Of a stretch of DNA of 64,000 nucleotides, positions 1-19,865 are shown one piece after another (the first letter of the stretch is position 1; each line of letters begins with the position of its first letter). Both the position numbers and the translations under genes were made by a program. Under the pieces are notes generated by a model, which ran no database searches, had not been told where the DNA came from, and saw nothing but the letters and a program-made list of their open reading frames with translations. The DNA is taken from the NCBI RefSeq assembly GCF_900963305.1, contig NC_042521.1, positions 186,001 through 250,000 of the forward strand, given 5' to 3'. Source of the DNA: Echeneis naucrates (lineage: Eukaryota > Chordata > Actinopteri > Carangiformes > Echeneidae).

Positions 1-1522
1 ACTGGACAGTTGGGTGGAGAGACTGGATCCAGCTGACCTGCAGGGAAGAAGACACACGCACCTGGATCAGGTGAGGAGGAGGAGCGTCTGTCTGCTGAAG
101 ACAATCTTTAGAAACAAACTGTTTCTCTAAACACCTGAAACTATTTTAAACTAGTTCACTGATCATCACCAAATACCGAATCTGTCTGCTGGACCAATCT
201 TGACGACGTACACATGAAAACAGAGACAGTTCAGATATCTTCAGGTTCAGTCACATGATTCAAACCTTTGAGGAACTGGTGTGCAGCTGCAGGCCTGCTG
301 CTGTGAGGAGGGTCCTTGGTGTTCTTTGATGTTGGGAGTGTGGTCTGCTGCAACGCGGTGGATGAGGCAACGGACAGGTCCAGTGGGGGCAGGTTGGATT
401 TAAAAGTCATATTGTGGTCACTCAAAACCTTCTGAGCTGCTTCACCTGAGACCACGCCTGGAAAACACACTGAGGGTTACAGAACAATCAGGTACTCTTC
501 AATCTAATCTACATCAGACCGGATGGGGCATGTACCTGTGATGATGGGGGTGGGGCCAGCCTCAGGCACAGATGGAGTGGCAGCAGCAGAATTAGGAGGG
601 CAGGTCGCAGCGAGGGAGGCGGTGGTGTTGATGTGGCGAGTACCTGCAAGACTGTGGACTCTCAGAGTCACAGGGACCTGAACAGTAGTGAATCCACTGG
701 CTGAACCTCTGGGGTGAGAATGCAGCTTCAGCTCCACACCTCCACCTGCACAATCAAATGGAAACCATCATGAACTCAGTCCTTCACACTGACTCACTGG
801 GCCCGCTCTGTTTTTCTGAAGAGGCCCTCAGTGACCTGTACTGACCTCCAGGCAGCAGGGGCACCACTCGACCGTTCACCATGAAGCTCTGAGGATGTCC
901 TGAGGACTGATACACACAGATCTCGTTTATTTTCTTAATCCAGATGCCTATGAATACTTCATAAGAAAAGCTCGGTCCACTCACTGTCTGAGGACAAGTG
1001 AAACAGATCAGGAATATCTTACCACCTTTGTTCTGAGGTTGACTGGAGAGGGGCTGCTGCTGCTCACTGGTGGGACTGGGAGGGGGATGATCATGATTGG
1101 TGGGGTGTCCATCTGTTTCGACATCTGACTGACAGCAGCATCCACACCTGCAGAGATACACTCATGTTACAGATTATTTACATCGATCTTAGGACACCAC
1201 ACAGGAAAAACACATAACTGTAAGGTCTGGATTTATTAACAGATAAATTTATGACATTTGACATGTTTGACATATGACACATTCATATTAAACTATAATT
1301 CCAAATATTATTATGAATTATCATTGTATCATATGTATAATTAGAGCAGAAGAGTTTGTGTTAAAGTCACAGACAAAAATATACTCAATGTTTTGTACTT
1401 CTGAAAGTTTTAACTTTCTTCTCTTCAGCCGTCTGTGGTAATGGAGGCCAAATCTCCTGCTCCTCTTCATCACACTCCATCAGCAGGTCAGCACTGCCAT
1501 CTGGTGCATATGCCACCGCCAT
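1..1522 (-). CDS. pogz: POGZ, pogo transposable element with zinc finger domain (N-terminal part, runs off the window)
   Basis: POGZ is a nuclear zinc-finger and transposase-derived protein that works with HP1 and heterochromatin. Only the first exons lie here, before the zinc fingers. Coding starts at an ATG at 1522-1520. Its exon reads through an acidic stretch (ADLLMECDEEEQEIW) that matches the human N-terminus (DLFMECEEEELEPW). Later exons by GT/AG signals are 1147-1023, 899-846, 745-536, 457-266 and 37-1. They join in one frame. The 745-536 exon carries FTTVQVPVTLRVHS, close to human FTTVIPATLTIRS. The 457-266 exon begins with GVVSGE, like human PGVTGEN. The rest is Ser/Thr/Pro/Gln-rich and low in complexity, as in the family. 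The join from the first exon to 1147 is unresolved: that exon shows no donor of the required phase, so a small exon may be missing from this model. Identification is fairly sure and the borders moderately so. Confidence 0.8.
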
Positions 1523-1559
1523 CTCCACCTCCTCACCTGCACAGAGGGCACACCAGGTG

Positions 1560-2600
1560 TGTCACAGGTTATCACTGTGGAAATTAGTTCACTTCCTGTA
1601 CCAGCGGTGGATTTCTACGTTTTTAATGCTTTCAACAGTTTTATTAGTCATGTGATTTAAATCCTACCAGAATGATAAAACATACTCACATTTCTGTCCA
1701 TAAAATTGATATTACATTTAATGTATTTAACATTCACAAAATTTTGCTTCCCTCTATTTTATTTTAACTACTTTAGTTTCATGTCAAATGTATAATTTCA
1801 CGATTGAGCCGTTTTAGCTCACTGTTAGCCATACTAGCTAAAAATCTGTGAAAGCCTCCACTCCCTTTTTCTAACAAATTAGCATTAAAATGAGATAACA
1901 ACTGATCACTTGTGTTGAAAATCAGTTTTTACTGCTTTAGGAAACTGAGTGATCAAGTTTAAATACAGAAATCAGCGGGCGAGCAAATCCAGCTAACAAG
2001 CTAATGACTGCACAAAGAATCTGAGACTGTTAGCATAAACTCCATGAATTTACACCATTAATCCAAACAGACACCACCAAAGTGTGAGTTGTGTATCAGT
2101 GATGCCGAAACACGACACAACACAATACAATACAATAAACCACAACCTATTATAACATATTTAACATTTGGATACAAATGCTAACAAGCTAGCCTAGCAG
2201 CTAATTCGGTGACTTTAAAAACTCAGTATGATCACTGCAGAAAAACTTGACGCGGTCGTATGCTTACCTTCTGCGGGGTGTTTATATGTTAAATAAAAAC
2301 TTATTCCGCAAAAAGGCCCCTTTAAACGGACTGTTAGTCTGAATAAAGGTGGATGTTGTCCTCTCTCACACAGAAGCTGCTAGCTGCTCAGCGTGCAGTG
2401 AGCACCGTAACACCGCCGTGTTCCTCCGCGGTGTCCCCGCCTCCCACACACACATACACATATGGTCCTAGACGGAGGCGGAGCGATATCCGCAGGTGGG
2501 GGCACTACATCTTAAGTTTTAAAATAAAAATAAATAAGTAAAATTAAATAAAATAAAACAAAAATAACATCCGTCGGCCCGACATTTCCACGAGAAACGT
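1560..2600 (-). promoter_or_regulatory. POGZ first intron, 5' UTR exon and promoter region
   Basis: No coding exon is seen here. A good splice donor on the minus strand ends an untranslated exon at 2268 (CAGAAG followed by GTAAGC). It can join the acceptor just before 1536. Transcription therefore probably starts in the GC-richer stretch between about 2270 and 2470. The 1560-2260 part is AT-rich intron. Confidence 0.5.
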
Positions 2601-3433
2601 AGAATCTGGTCCATTACCGTGTGATACCGAACCTTCGCTCCAGCTAACAGGGATTAGCAGGCTAACATGAGCAAAGCAGTGTACTGTCCTCCTCTTTATT
2701 ACCTGACTTAAATTATCTGACTTTGATCATCTGATAAGAAGTTCAGACTTTCTCGCAACCGAAACCGTTTAAGACAAAATAAAGAGTCGCGGAGCAGCTG
2801 AACCGGGACCGTGCCCGGTGCTGCCAGCTAGCTACACCGGCTAACTGGCTAATGATGCGTCTGTCGGACCATTAAAGTAGCTGCTGAATAAACGACGCTA
2901 CCAAATCCACAACAGATATAAATACACACAAACACACTTTTACAACAAGGCAGCTTTATTCTGGCAACACAAATTCACCGGAGTGTCGTCTTTGCGAGAC
3001 TAGTTAGCTGCCTCAGCTAGCTTTGTGTTAGTTGATAGGATGGAGGTGCTCAAGAGAAAAACACGAAAAAAGAAGTCAGCGTATATCTGGCCGAAATTAT
3101 TTATTCAGGATCATTTTATATTTTATTAACTACTTACTACACACAGCTGATAAATCCTCAGCTGCCAGTTTATTAGAACAGTTAAAGTGTTTCTCTTTAG
3201 TTCTCAGATGAATCCTCCATCACCGAAACTGCATGAGTTTAATGTGTATTTTACAATCTGCTGATGTCATTCCCATTCTTATTCCTGTTATACAGCTGTA
3301 TTCACAAGAACAACAATAATAATCCTGATGATCATAATAGTTCCATAAACTATCGAACACTACGAAGTTTTATTTTTGCGTTTCTTGGCTGATGGAAGTT
3401 TATGTACTGATGCTATTCTTGTGCGTGACGTGA

Positions 3434-3441
3434 TGACGTCA
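3434..3441. promoter_or_regulatory. Consensus CRE upstream of VPS45
   Basis: A perfect palindromic cAMP response element (TGACGTCA) sits about 155 bases before the VPS45 start codon, inside a GC-rich stretch. This is the usual position for a promoter-bound CREB/ATF site. Function is inferred from sequence and position only. Confidence 0.5.
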
Positions 3442-3596
3442 CGGACCCGGAACTCTTCATGTAATTTGTTGTTGTCGCAGCTCAGCTGGTTTCCGTCCCT
3501 GTCCGTCGGATCCTGACCCTTAGACAGTGCCGGACTGGACCTGTTCCGGACCGGACGGTGACGTATCTACTCCGGCTTGTTAGTTTCGTTGCCGCC

Positions 3597-11404
<7,808 letters not shown>

Positions 11405-11543
11405 ACCTGGACTCCCGATGAGGTCATTGGATGACATCACATTCCCAACATTTGGTGTTTTTGTTTTGGCTCAGGTCCAGGACTGTGACATCATGGACCA
11501 GGTTTTTTGTTTTCTGTCTGTGAATGATTGAAATGAAAGCAAC

Positions 11544-11549
11544 AATAAA
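11544..11549 (+). terminator. Candidate VPS45 poly(A) signal
   Basis: An AATAAA lies 140 bases after the VPS45 stop codon and before the PLEKHO1 promoter, the only such hexamer I saw in that gap. Confidence 0.6.
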
Positions 11550-11825
11550 TCAAAAACCTGAAAAATGTTGGTCTCCAGTCTCCGGTCCTGCTGCTGTGAT
11601 AAATGTTAACGTGTCCAGGTGGACCAACCAGACCACAGGAGCTTCAAGGTCCAGTTAGTGCTGATGGCCCTTCAGACTAGGTCCTGATCTGGGTCCAGTG
11701 TGTGGGTCCAAATGGATCCAGAATCATCATGTGTTTGGATTTTAAAGGATCAGTTCAGACATGACCTGAATTATCTTCATCAAACTGATCCTGCCACCAC
11801 GTGACTCTTTGTTTCCGGTGTGTGT

Positions 11826-11856
11826 CACTAGATGGCGATGTCGGGCTCTTTATATA
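11826..11856 (+). promoter_or_regulatory. PLEKHO1 core promoter candidate (TATA box and CTCF-like motif)
   Basis: A TATATA box occurs at 11851-11856 in a CTTTATATAGG context, about 240 bases before the PLEKHO1 start codon. Just upstream, CACTAGATGGCG resembles the CTCF core. A CA repeat at 11908-11939 would then lie in the 5' UTR. All of this is inferred from motifs. Confidence 0.4.
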
Positions 11857-11905
11857 GGTCCGCGTGTCGGCGCGCGTGCACGAACGTGTTGAGAGGGAGC
11901 ATCTG

Positions 11906-11907
<2 letters not shown>

Positions 11908-11939
<32 letters not shown>
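11908..11939 (+). repeat. (CA)n microsatellite in the presumed PLEKHO1 5' UTR
   Basis: Sixteen or so uninterrupted CA units lie between the TATA candidate and the start codon of PLEKHO1. Confidence 0.85.
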
Positions 11940-12091
11940 CGAGATGCTGCTGCTCCGCTTCACACAACAGACTCGGAGCTGAAGCGGATCCGAACAAACC
12001 GAACACACCAAAACCAGGATCCGATCAACCGGGACAGCAGCTCCTCCCCGGCGGTGTGATTCTCCCGACTGGACCGGAGGACCGGAGGAGG

Positions 12092-15000
12092 ATGAAGAAG
12101 AGCAGCCAGAGCTGGCGGGTAGGACTCCGGTTTCTGTCACCATCTTCATCATTTTCAGATTCTGTCTCAGTCAACATTCACTGGCTGAACTAACAACAAT
12201 AATAATATTAATGAATATGAAATATTACTGAACATCTTGTAGGACTTTGTAATTTAAATCGTTGTTCTATCCTTCCATCCATCCTTCTCTCCTTCCTTAA
12301 TTCATCTCATTCATTCGGTCTGTGGTCCTCCTCTGACTCCTGCTGTTCATTTCAGGGTGTGCAGGATCCGGGTCAGCTGGCAGTCCAGCAGCCGGAGAAG
12401 GTCGGCTGGATCAGGAAGTTCTGCGGGCGGGGGATCTTCAGAGAACTGTGGAGGAACCGATATGTTGTGCTGAGAGGAGACCACCTCTATATCTCTGACA
12501 AGGAGGTGGGTCCTGACCCGGGACAGACTCAGTCTCCCCGTCCCTGACTGGAGCTGCAAACCATGAACCACAAACCAGGACGGAATCCGCCATGTGATGG
12601 TTTTCATTTCTAAACCACATCAATGAGTCTGTGAAGTCTTGTGACTCACTGATGACATCAGTGAGTCACAAGACTCAGTCACCTTCTGCATCACCTTCAT
12701 CTTCTTCTTCCTCAGGTTGATGACATCAGACATCAATGTGTTTGTGTGTCTTGTGTGTCTCCAGGTGAAAGATGAGCGTAAAGCTCGTGAAGTCTTCGAT
12801 CTGGCCGATTACGAACGCTCAGAAGAACTCAGGAAGGCGAAGAGTCGCAGCAAGAAAAACCACAGTCGTTTCACCATCCTGCACCGCCACCAGCCGGGAA
12901 ACACTGTGAGACCACAACAACTGACACACAACTGACACAGAGCGGACACACAGCTGACACACAACTAACACAGAGCTGACACAGAACGGACACAGAGCTG
13001 ACACAGAACGGACACACAACTGACACAGAGCTGACACAGAACGGACACACAACTGACACAGAGCAGACACACAACTAACACAGAGCGGACACACAACTAA
13101 CACAGTGCTGACACAGAACGGACACAAAACGGACACAAAACTGACACAGAGCTGACACAGAACGGACACACAGCTGACACAGAGTGAACACAAAACTGAC
13201 AGAGTGGACACAAAACTGACACAGAGTGGACACACAACTAACACAGAGCGGACACACAACTGACACAGAGCTGTATTCAGCTAACTGTCCTAATCTGTTA
13301 GCTCACCAGCTGAACCTTCCAACAGGAAGTGAGTTTTATAACTTGACCTGTGGTGCATTCAAATACATGTGGACAGAGTTGGACACAGCAGCATCCCCCC
13401 TCTGGGTTCATCCTGTCAGTTTTCAGTTTTGTCTTATTGGTCCTCGGGGTCCGTCCTCTGCTCAGTGATTAATCTGGAACCCTGACTCATGCCGGCACCT
13501 AATTGGTCCGCCTACATCACGATTGGTGGATTATCTTGGAAACGGCCGGCCCACTCTGCCCCAGCTCCACTGATTGGCCGGCTGTTGTTTTTTTCTGCTG
13601 TGAAGGGTTTAATCTTCAGAATCCCATTAGTCCATCAGAGGACAAGAGATGGGAGATTAATCCTACAGAGTCCAAACCTGTTCAGACTGAGACTGCAGCG
13701 AGTCCACGAAGATCAGCAGAAGACCAAAACCAGAACCAGACCATACATGACAAAACAATTCTTTAAAAAGAACTTCAATAAAGACACAGAGTGAATAGCA
13801 TTGGCTTCATTCACGCTGTAGTTTTAATACATATAAATACAGTTTAATGCATAAATAATATAAACACATACGAAGGAACCCCAAATGTATGAATACTAAG
13901 AACTTTGAGCTACAGCTAACGTTAACTTCTTTAAATATTAGCTTGTCTTTTCGTTGATGTAAATAAAATTGTTTAGGTGAACTGATGCAGTTAATTATTT
14001 AGCAGCCACATAAAAAACTAATGAAAAAGATAAGATGTAACATTTAAGCTCTTATTTCTGCTGCAGCAAACTACTGAAACTGAAACTACTGAGACACCCG
14101 CAACACCGACGTCTCACCAACTACCAAGGAACTTTTCTTCCACCAGCTAACTTAAAATACACTGCTGCAAAGAGCTAAGCTAACAATGTCAGCCACATCA
14201 GCGAAACCAAAGTTCTTCACCACAGCACAGTGTCAATGAAAGCTACAGCTAACAGAATGTCAGCACAGCTAACCCCCCGCAGGAACAGGAAGTGACTCAG
14301 TTTAGTTGGAAGGTTTTCAGAGTTTGTTTGTCTGATGTCGATAAAACTGAAGAACCCCATTAAAGCATTTTGTCTTCGTGCAGATTCCCAACCTTGTGTT
14401 CCTCGCAGTGAGTCCTGAGGAAAAGGAATCATGGGTAAATGTCCTCAATGTGGCCATCGCCAAAGCCAAGAACAGAGTTTTGGACGAGGTACGGGACTCG
14501 ACTTCAATAATTCTCATTCTACTTTTGATTTAGCTCAGTCACATCTTAATGAGACAGTCAAGCTCCAGGGAGGACTGGCGCAGATCCTGATTTATCTGTG
14601 AACCCCGGTCAGCTCAGACCTGTTGTTAGTGTCCATCTACCTGTGCAGGTGATGGTTGAGGACGGCGCTCTGGCTCATCCCACCAGAGACCGAGCCAAGA
14701 TCCCTCATGGCCGCCGGCTGCCAACCAGAGGACACCTGATGGCTGTGGTACTGGGATCTGTTCTGGGATCTGATCTTTCTGTCTTAATATTTTCTATTTT
14801 CCTTTCAGATATAATAAAAATATTAAAGAATTTACACTCACGTGTTTCAGGCATCCACTTCCTCCCATGGCATGCTGACCCTTGACCTGGTCACTGAGGA
14901 GGACGGTTTCTCTCCACACTACGATGGTGACGCTCAGGTATCCTCGGAGAACAGTTTCCGAGTGGACCTGTGGAGGACGGACTTAAGTGGACCGATGGCT

Positions 15001-17151
15001 GGTGTGGGATCTCTGAAGGTTGGGGGTCGTCAACGAGCCGGCACTGATGTCTCCAAGTTCAGGATCAACTCCGAGGAACTGAAAGTGAAGACTGGCAGTC
15101 TGCCTCGTGTTCAGGTTCAGGTCTGAGAACTGCTCAAGTCAATACAGGGTTGAGACTGACCTAAAACAATAATCTGCTGAATCCTAAATCTGACACCAGA
15201 AACTGAAAGTGGATTCTAGATTTCTGTTTAATTGAACCTGTACTGACCTACAGCTCTCCAAGGTCGCCCACCGCCCAAAACAGCACTGGTCTGAAAATCA
15301 GGATTTCATGGAGGACCGTAGTCTTGTATGATTTTTATGGTTGAAGATCCTCAATCTGGTCTTTATTAAATAGTAAAAAAAAAAACATTAGGAACATTAA
15401 GTCCGATAATCTGAGGAACAAACAAAAAAAACAGATTTTCTTCTGTTAAATGTTTCTCTAAAAAGTTTTTGACTCAGAATCTTCAAACAAAAGCATCGAT
15501 TTTCTCTTCAGGTCCTTCAGACTCAGTCCAGAACGCCACAGCCGGGTAAGAGGCTCAGCATCCAGGGCCGGAGTCGCTGCGCCTCCATGGACGAAGTCCT
15601 GTCCTCCAGGTCCTCACACAGCAAGACACGACACGACATGACACAACACAGCACATGAGAACAAAAAACATCAAACATCAAAAAACATCTAGTCCATCCA
15701 ACATATATTTGCCTCCATCTTCCATCCTGGTCCTCCTGTTGACTCTAATCCGTCCTGGACTGGTCCGGGTCCAGTTAGATGACCGTTATGTTGAGAAGTG
15801 AAGAAGTTTGTTCTCCTGACTCGTTTCTCTTCGTGCTCCTTAATTTCCTCAGACCAGTGATGATTCGCTCAGAGTTGCGGTCGGCTCTCCGTCATTGTCC
15901 ACCAGAAGACATGGTGGGGGGCGGGGCTTCGGTGCAGCCGGTTGGTCAGCTGCAGAGCCTCATAGCTCAAAGGATGCAGCGAGCTCAGGAGCTGCTGGAG
16001 GAGATGAGGCTTCAGGTCTGACCCTGATCCATGAGTATGATCTGCTCTTCTGCTGAACCCTGACAGGATGTCTAACGCTGTGACTTTGGTCAACAGGAGC
16101 TGCAGAAAGCCAAAGCAGAGCGGGAACGAGGATGCGGCTCCCCCCACCTGAAGAGCATTGACTCCCCTCGACTACATCACCTCAGGGACTCCTCCCATTC
16201 CAGGTCAGTGTGTCCATCAGCAGTTCCTCCTCTGGACCATTGAAGGAGAAAGTCTGTTCAGTCAGGAGCAGACCGGACCTGACACTTTAGTTTTCTGTAC
16301 CATTGGACCTGATTTTGGTCCTACAGGGATCACCCCACCGAGGGAGGGGGGGCTCTGGTCAGACCACATTCTGTAACCGCTGCGATGCCTGAAAGGGCCA
16401 AAGTCAGAGTGATGGCTGTGGTTTTTTCAGCAGGTCTTCAGGATCATCAAGGAGTCGGAACAGCAGCGACTCTCCTCGACTTCGGGGGAAAGACTCTCCT
16501 CGGCTCAGAGGCAGAGAGTCCCCTCGATCCAAAGCCAAGAAGAATCGCTCCAAAGGGAACGACTCTCCTCGCTCCAGAGGATCCCAGTCACCGGCCACAA
16601 AAGCCAAAGACTCTCCCCGACTGATGGATTCACCTGGACTCACACCTTCCAACTCTGTCTGTCCCCCCTCAACCAGCTCCTCTGGTCTCAATAAGGTAGA
16701 TTCTGAATGTGTCGGCCGATCAGACTCCTCTCAGGTTAAAGGATCTGAATCCCCTGCTGACAGCGACGCAGGGTCTCCCTGTCCAAGTCAGAAGGACTCA
16801 CAGAGTTTCTCTGGATCCTTCGATTCCTTTCAGCCCAAATCCCCTGACAAACAGGCCCTGCCCCCCTCCCTGCTGTCGGAGGAGGATCTGGCTGTGGGCC
16901 GAAGGCGTGCTGAGGCTGAACGCCTCCTGGAGGAGGCTGTGTCATCGTGGAAGGAGGCGCAGGAAGTGCTGCAGGAAGTGAAGGAGCTGCAGAGCCAGAC
17001 GCTGCGGCGGCAACGCCGGAGAACCTATGAAAAGATGACATCACCAGTGTCAGGGGCTGGGTTGCCAAGGGCGACTGCTGCAGCAGATGAGGACGACACA
17101 CCTGTCACGCCAACGTCCCCAGAGGAGGATGACGAGTCAGAGACACCCTGA
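12092..17151 (+). CDS. plekho1: PLEKHO1 (CKIP-1), pleckstrin homology domain adaptor
   Basis: PLEKHO1 binds membranes through its PH domain and links casein kinase 2, actin capping protein and the Smurf1 ubiquitin ligase. Ten coding exons are 12092-12118, 12356-12505, 12765-12905, 14384-14488, 14649-14747, 14851-15120, 15512-15609, 15853-16015, 16097-16203 and 16431/16434-17151. They give 625 or 626 residues, against 409 in human. The PH domain runs over roughly residues 20-140: [47 protein letters not shown] and [27 protein letters not shown] and [20 protein letters not shown] follow human closely. The C-terminal helix ([20 protein letters not shown]) is also conserved. The extra length lies in the Ser-rich region, which carries repeated DSPR/ESPR motifs (16150-16640). 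The last exon has a double acceptor, CAGCAG, at 16428-16433. The identification is firm. Confidence 0.95.
12635..12675. promoter_or_regulatory. Perfect 20-bp inverted repeat with two AP-1 sites
   Basis: The arms at 12635-12654 and 12656-12675 are exact reverse complements around a single central A. Each arm holds an AP-1 consensus (TGACTCA at 12642-12648, TGAGTCA at 12662-12668). It lies in intron 2 of PLEKHO1. Regulatory function is inferred. The palindrome itself is directly visible. Confidence 0.6.
12917..13272. repeat. Minisatellite in PLEKHO1 intron 3
   Basis: About 20 imperfect units built from the words ctgacacagag, cggacaca and caactaacacag begin 12 bases after the donor of exon 3. 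On the minus strand they give long open frames rich in Cys, Val and Leu. These come from the repeat and are not genes. Confidence 0.9.
13273..14383 (+). other. Rest of PLEKHO1 intron 3
   Basis: No exon, RNA gene or recognised repeat is seen. The region is AT-rich in its second half and ends at a normal acceptor (cgtgcag). Confidence 0.6.
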
Positions 17152-19360
17152 AAACTTTTTCTAAAAATATTTTCTGAAAGGAAATGGCAATGTTTTTCAG
17201 CAAGTTTTTATTCTGATAAAACAGGAAATGTGGATTATTGTGAAACCAGCAGTTTCCAGTTCTTCCAGGACGGTTAATGACTGACCCTCTGCTGCTTTTA
17301 TTCTGAAAGTCTCTGTGTGACAGATGCGTCACATTGAATTTTAACGCCATCACCTGATCCTGCTGGATTCAGCTCAAAACCTCCTGATGGGTTCACGTTT
17401 CAACTTCTGGTTTTTAAAAGACACTTTTTCAAACAAAGATGTCAAAAGTTTTTACACTGATGATTCTTAATCGATCTGTTCATGAACAGGATTGATAGAC
17501 TTTTAATCTGGATATGTTTTCACAGTTTTATCTGCAAGAACAATCAGGGAGCTAAATGAACGAGAAAAAGCAATAACCAATAAGGAAGCAGGAGTCGCCT
17601 TGTTGCTCAGTGATGTCACAGAACAGGAAGTTGCTCTGTGCAGAACTCGGCTCCTTCAGCTTTAAAGTCTTTGTCACTTCAGCTGTATTTTATAGAGAAA
17701 AGCTTGAGTTGAATCAGAAAGTTATACTGAAATTAATATCAAGATTCAAAACAGTTTTTAGTAGTTTGTGTAATTATACATACAATTTTACAATTAATAA
17801 AATTCAGCAATTCATCAACTTTACCACAAAAACATGTAAAACAATAATCTGGCTCAAATGACTCAAATAATGAATATTTGAGTTGAAATAATTTTGGCCT
17901 GAAGTTTTTCATGAACCTTTTGACCATAATTTATTATTATTATTGGTATTATTGTTATTATCTAACTGTGATCTGGGAATGACTGAAACTTTTCTTCACG
18001 TCTTTATCCGTGAAAACACAAACTATGAACTTAGAGTCACGTTGTGTTTGTTTGTCGTCACGTCACGAGTCGTAACATGATGTTCACAAAATGAAAACAT
18101 TTCAAATATTGTTATATTTTTCTTGTTCAATTTAAAATTTCTATGTTGATGTTTTTGAATGACATTTGAATTACTGTAAACAGCAATGCATTGTGGGTAA
18201 ATAATGCCAAGAAAAGTGATTTCTGTTTGAGCATCGACGGCTCGTCTGCACTAAAATAAAAGTGAGAAAAGACGACTCACCCCTGATTGGTCCAGGAGAG
18301 GGGTGGGGCCTGATGGAGGGCAGAAGCTGTGGAAACATTATCTGAGATTTAAGCTCAACATTAAACTCACATGATCCAGAAATCCTGCTGCCTGATTGGC
18401 CAACAGCCAAGAGAGGGATTCATCAGTGAGGACACACACAGTGACACACACAGGTCAATGAGCAGAGCAGATGTAGGGCAGCTCAGCTCCATCACACAAC
18501 TCCACTTCGACAACAGTTTGTCTGTGTGTGTGTGTCATTATGTATGCATGTGTGAGCATTCCCTAATGACTGACTGCTCGCTGCGTTTGCTTGTCAAACT
18601 TAGCTTAGCACAAAGACGGTGGAGGGAAACTAATAGCCATTAGCTTCAGGTCAGACTTGTTTGAGACCCAGCCTGACCTGGACCAGGTCTTCATCTCCAG
18701 GACCTTCAGGATCCACCACAGAACCAGGACGAGAGAGAGAGAGAGGAAGGGAGGGAGAGGGTGTGTGTGTTAACTGGGTTAAACAGGAACTGATTAATGT
18801 TCACATCAGAGGCAAATAAATTATTTACACTGATGCTGTCTGATGCTCTGGGGCAGGCGGGGGTGGACACGCAGGTCAGTGTTACAGTTTGTTCACGTTG
18901 AAAACAGGAATGGTTATATAGATGTATTTTGTGTGTGTGTGTGGGGGAGGGGTTCATGTTCATTGTGAGCCCTGCAGCATCTGTTCAAACCTCAACCTCA
19001 TTTATTCTTCATCCTCATCCGGTGGACCTGGACCTGCTGTTTGATATGGAACAAGAGGCGGCTCTGAACTGGGATAGCGTGGACCAGAGTCCAGACCCTC
19101 ATCTCTCTGGTCATCTCTCATAGCAACAGAACTAAAAATATTTCCTGTTTATTATCAAAACACAAACTGGAGTAATGAGGTCAGAGTGATGTCATCGGCC
19201 AAACCCATTAATCGTGTGTGTGTGTGCCATAAAAATAACATGACAACCAAAGGCTTTTAGGGCAGAGAGTTAATATTTCAGAGGAACTAATACACGCTAA
19301 GACAGCATGCTAAAACACACACACTTCATTGGTTTGTTTTTATAGCTACAGTCTAAGACC
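17152..19360 (+). other. PLEKHO1 3' UTR and intergenic DNA
   Basis: This AT-rich non-coding DNA has AATAAA signals at 17796-17801 and 18255-18260 that could end PLEKHO1 transcripts. Short open frames here have no recognisable protein content. Small GT-rich tracts lie near 18520-18550, 18760 and 18930. Confidence 0.5.
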
Positions 19361-19369
19361 GTGGACCGA

Positions 19370-19865
19370 TGGGCCCTATCATCTGAGGGACACTGGTGGC
19401 TCCATGTGGTTGTACAGTCTAACTGCTGTCCAGATGAAGGATCTGGAAAAGTACTCCTTCCTTCAGCAGATATATGAGTCTGACTGAAGGAGTCTCAGAG
19501 GGGGAGACGGCTCCCTCCAGTTCCCCTCTCAGCAATGAAGGCTGAGCTGCATTAAAATCTCTGGAGAAATCAAAAAACATGATAGTGGCAGTACTCCATG
19601 TCTGCAGCTAGACAACAGTTCTGTAGTCGAACTGCAGGGGTCCAGCAGTGAGCTCACCGGTGGGCGGAGCTGGTGGAGGATGAGCCTCTTCATCCTCTTC
19701 ATCAGGTGAGAAGTCAGGCGCACAGGTCTGAAGGGGGTGGGCGATCTTCAGCACTGGAACCACACAGGAAGTCTCTCCAGTCCCTGAGCAGCCTGGAGCT
19801 GAGGCCGGCTGCCTTCCTGTTCTTCATGCTCTTGAGCTGACTTCTCACCTGATCAGCTGTAAAAC
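19370..19865 (-). mobile_element. Decayed LINE reverse-transcriptase fragment (CR1/L2-like)
   Basis: On the minus strand, pieces of a fish LINE RT can be read in shifting frames: VRSQLKSMKNRKAAG, VVPVLKIAHPL, RLTSHLMKRMKRLILHQLRP, LDPLQFDYR and IMFFDFS. They appear in the order expected for such a protein. No continuous frame remains, and both ends of the element are missing. The exact clade cannot be fixed by eye. Confidence 0.75.

Noticed and set aside
12819-13266. Cys/Val/Leu-rich frames on the minus strand, at first like a keratin-associated or metal-binding protein
   Set aside because: They translate the intronic minisatellite of PLEKHO1. The frame phase is set by the unit length.
12917-13272. 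Regularly spaced repeats resembling a CRISPR array
   Set aside because: Units are imperfect, there are no unique spacers of constant length, and the host is a vertebrate.
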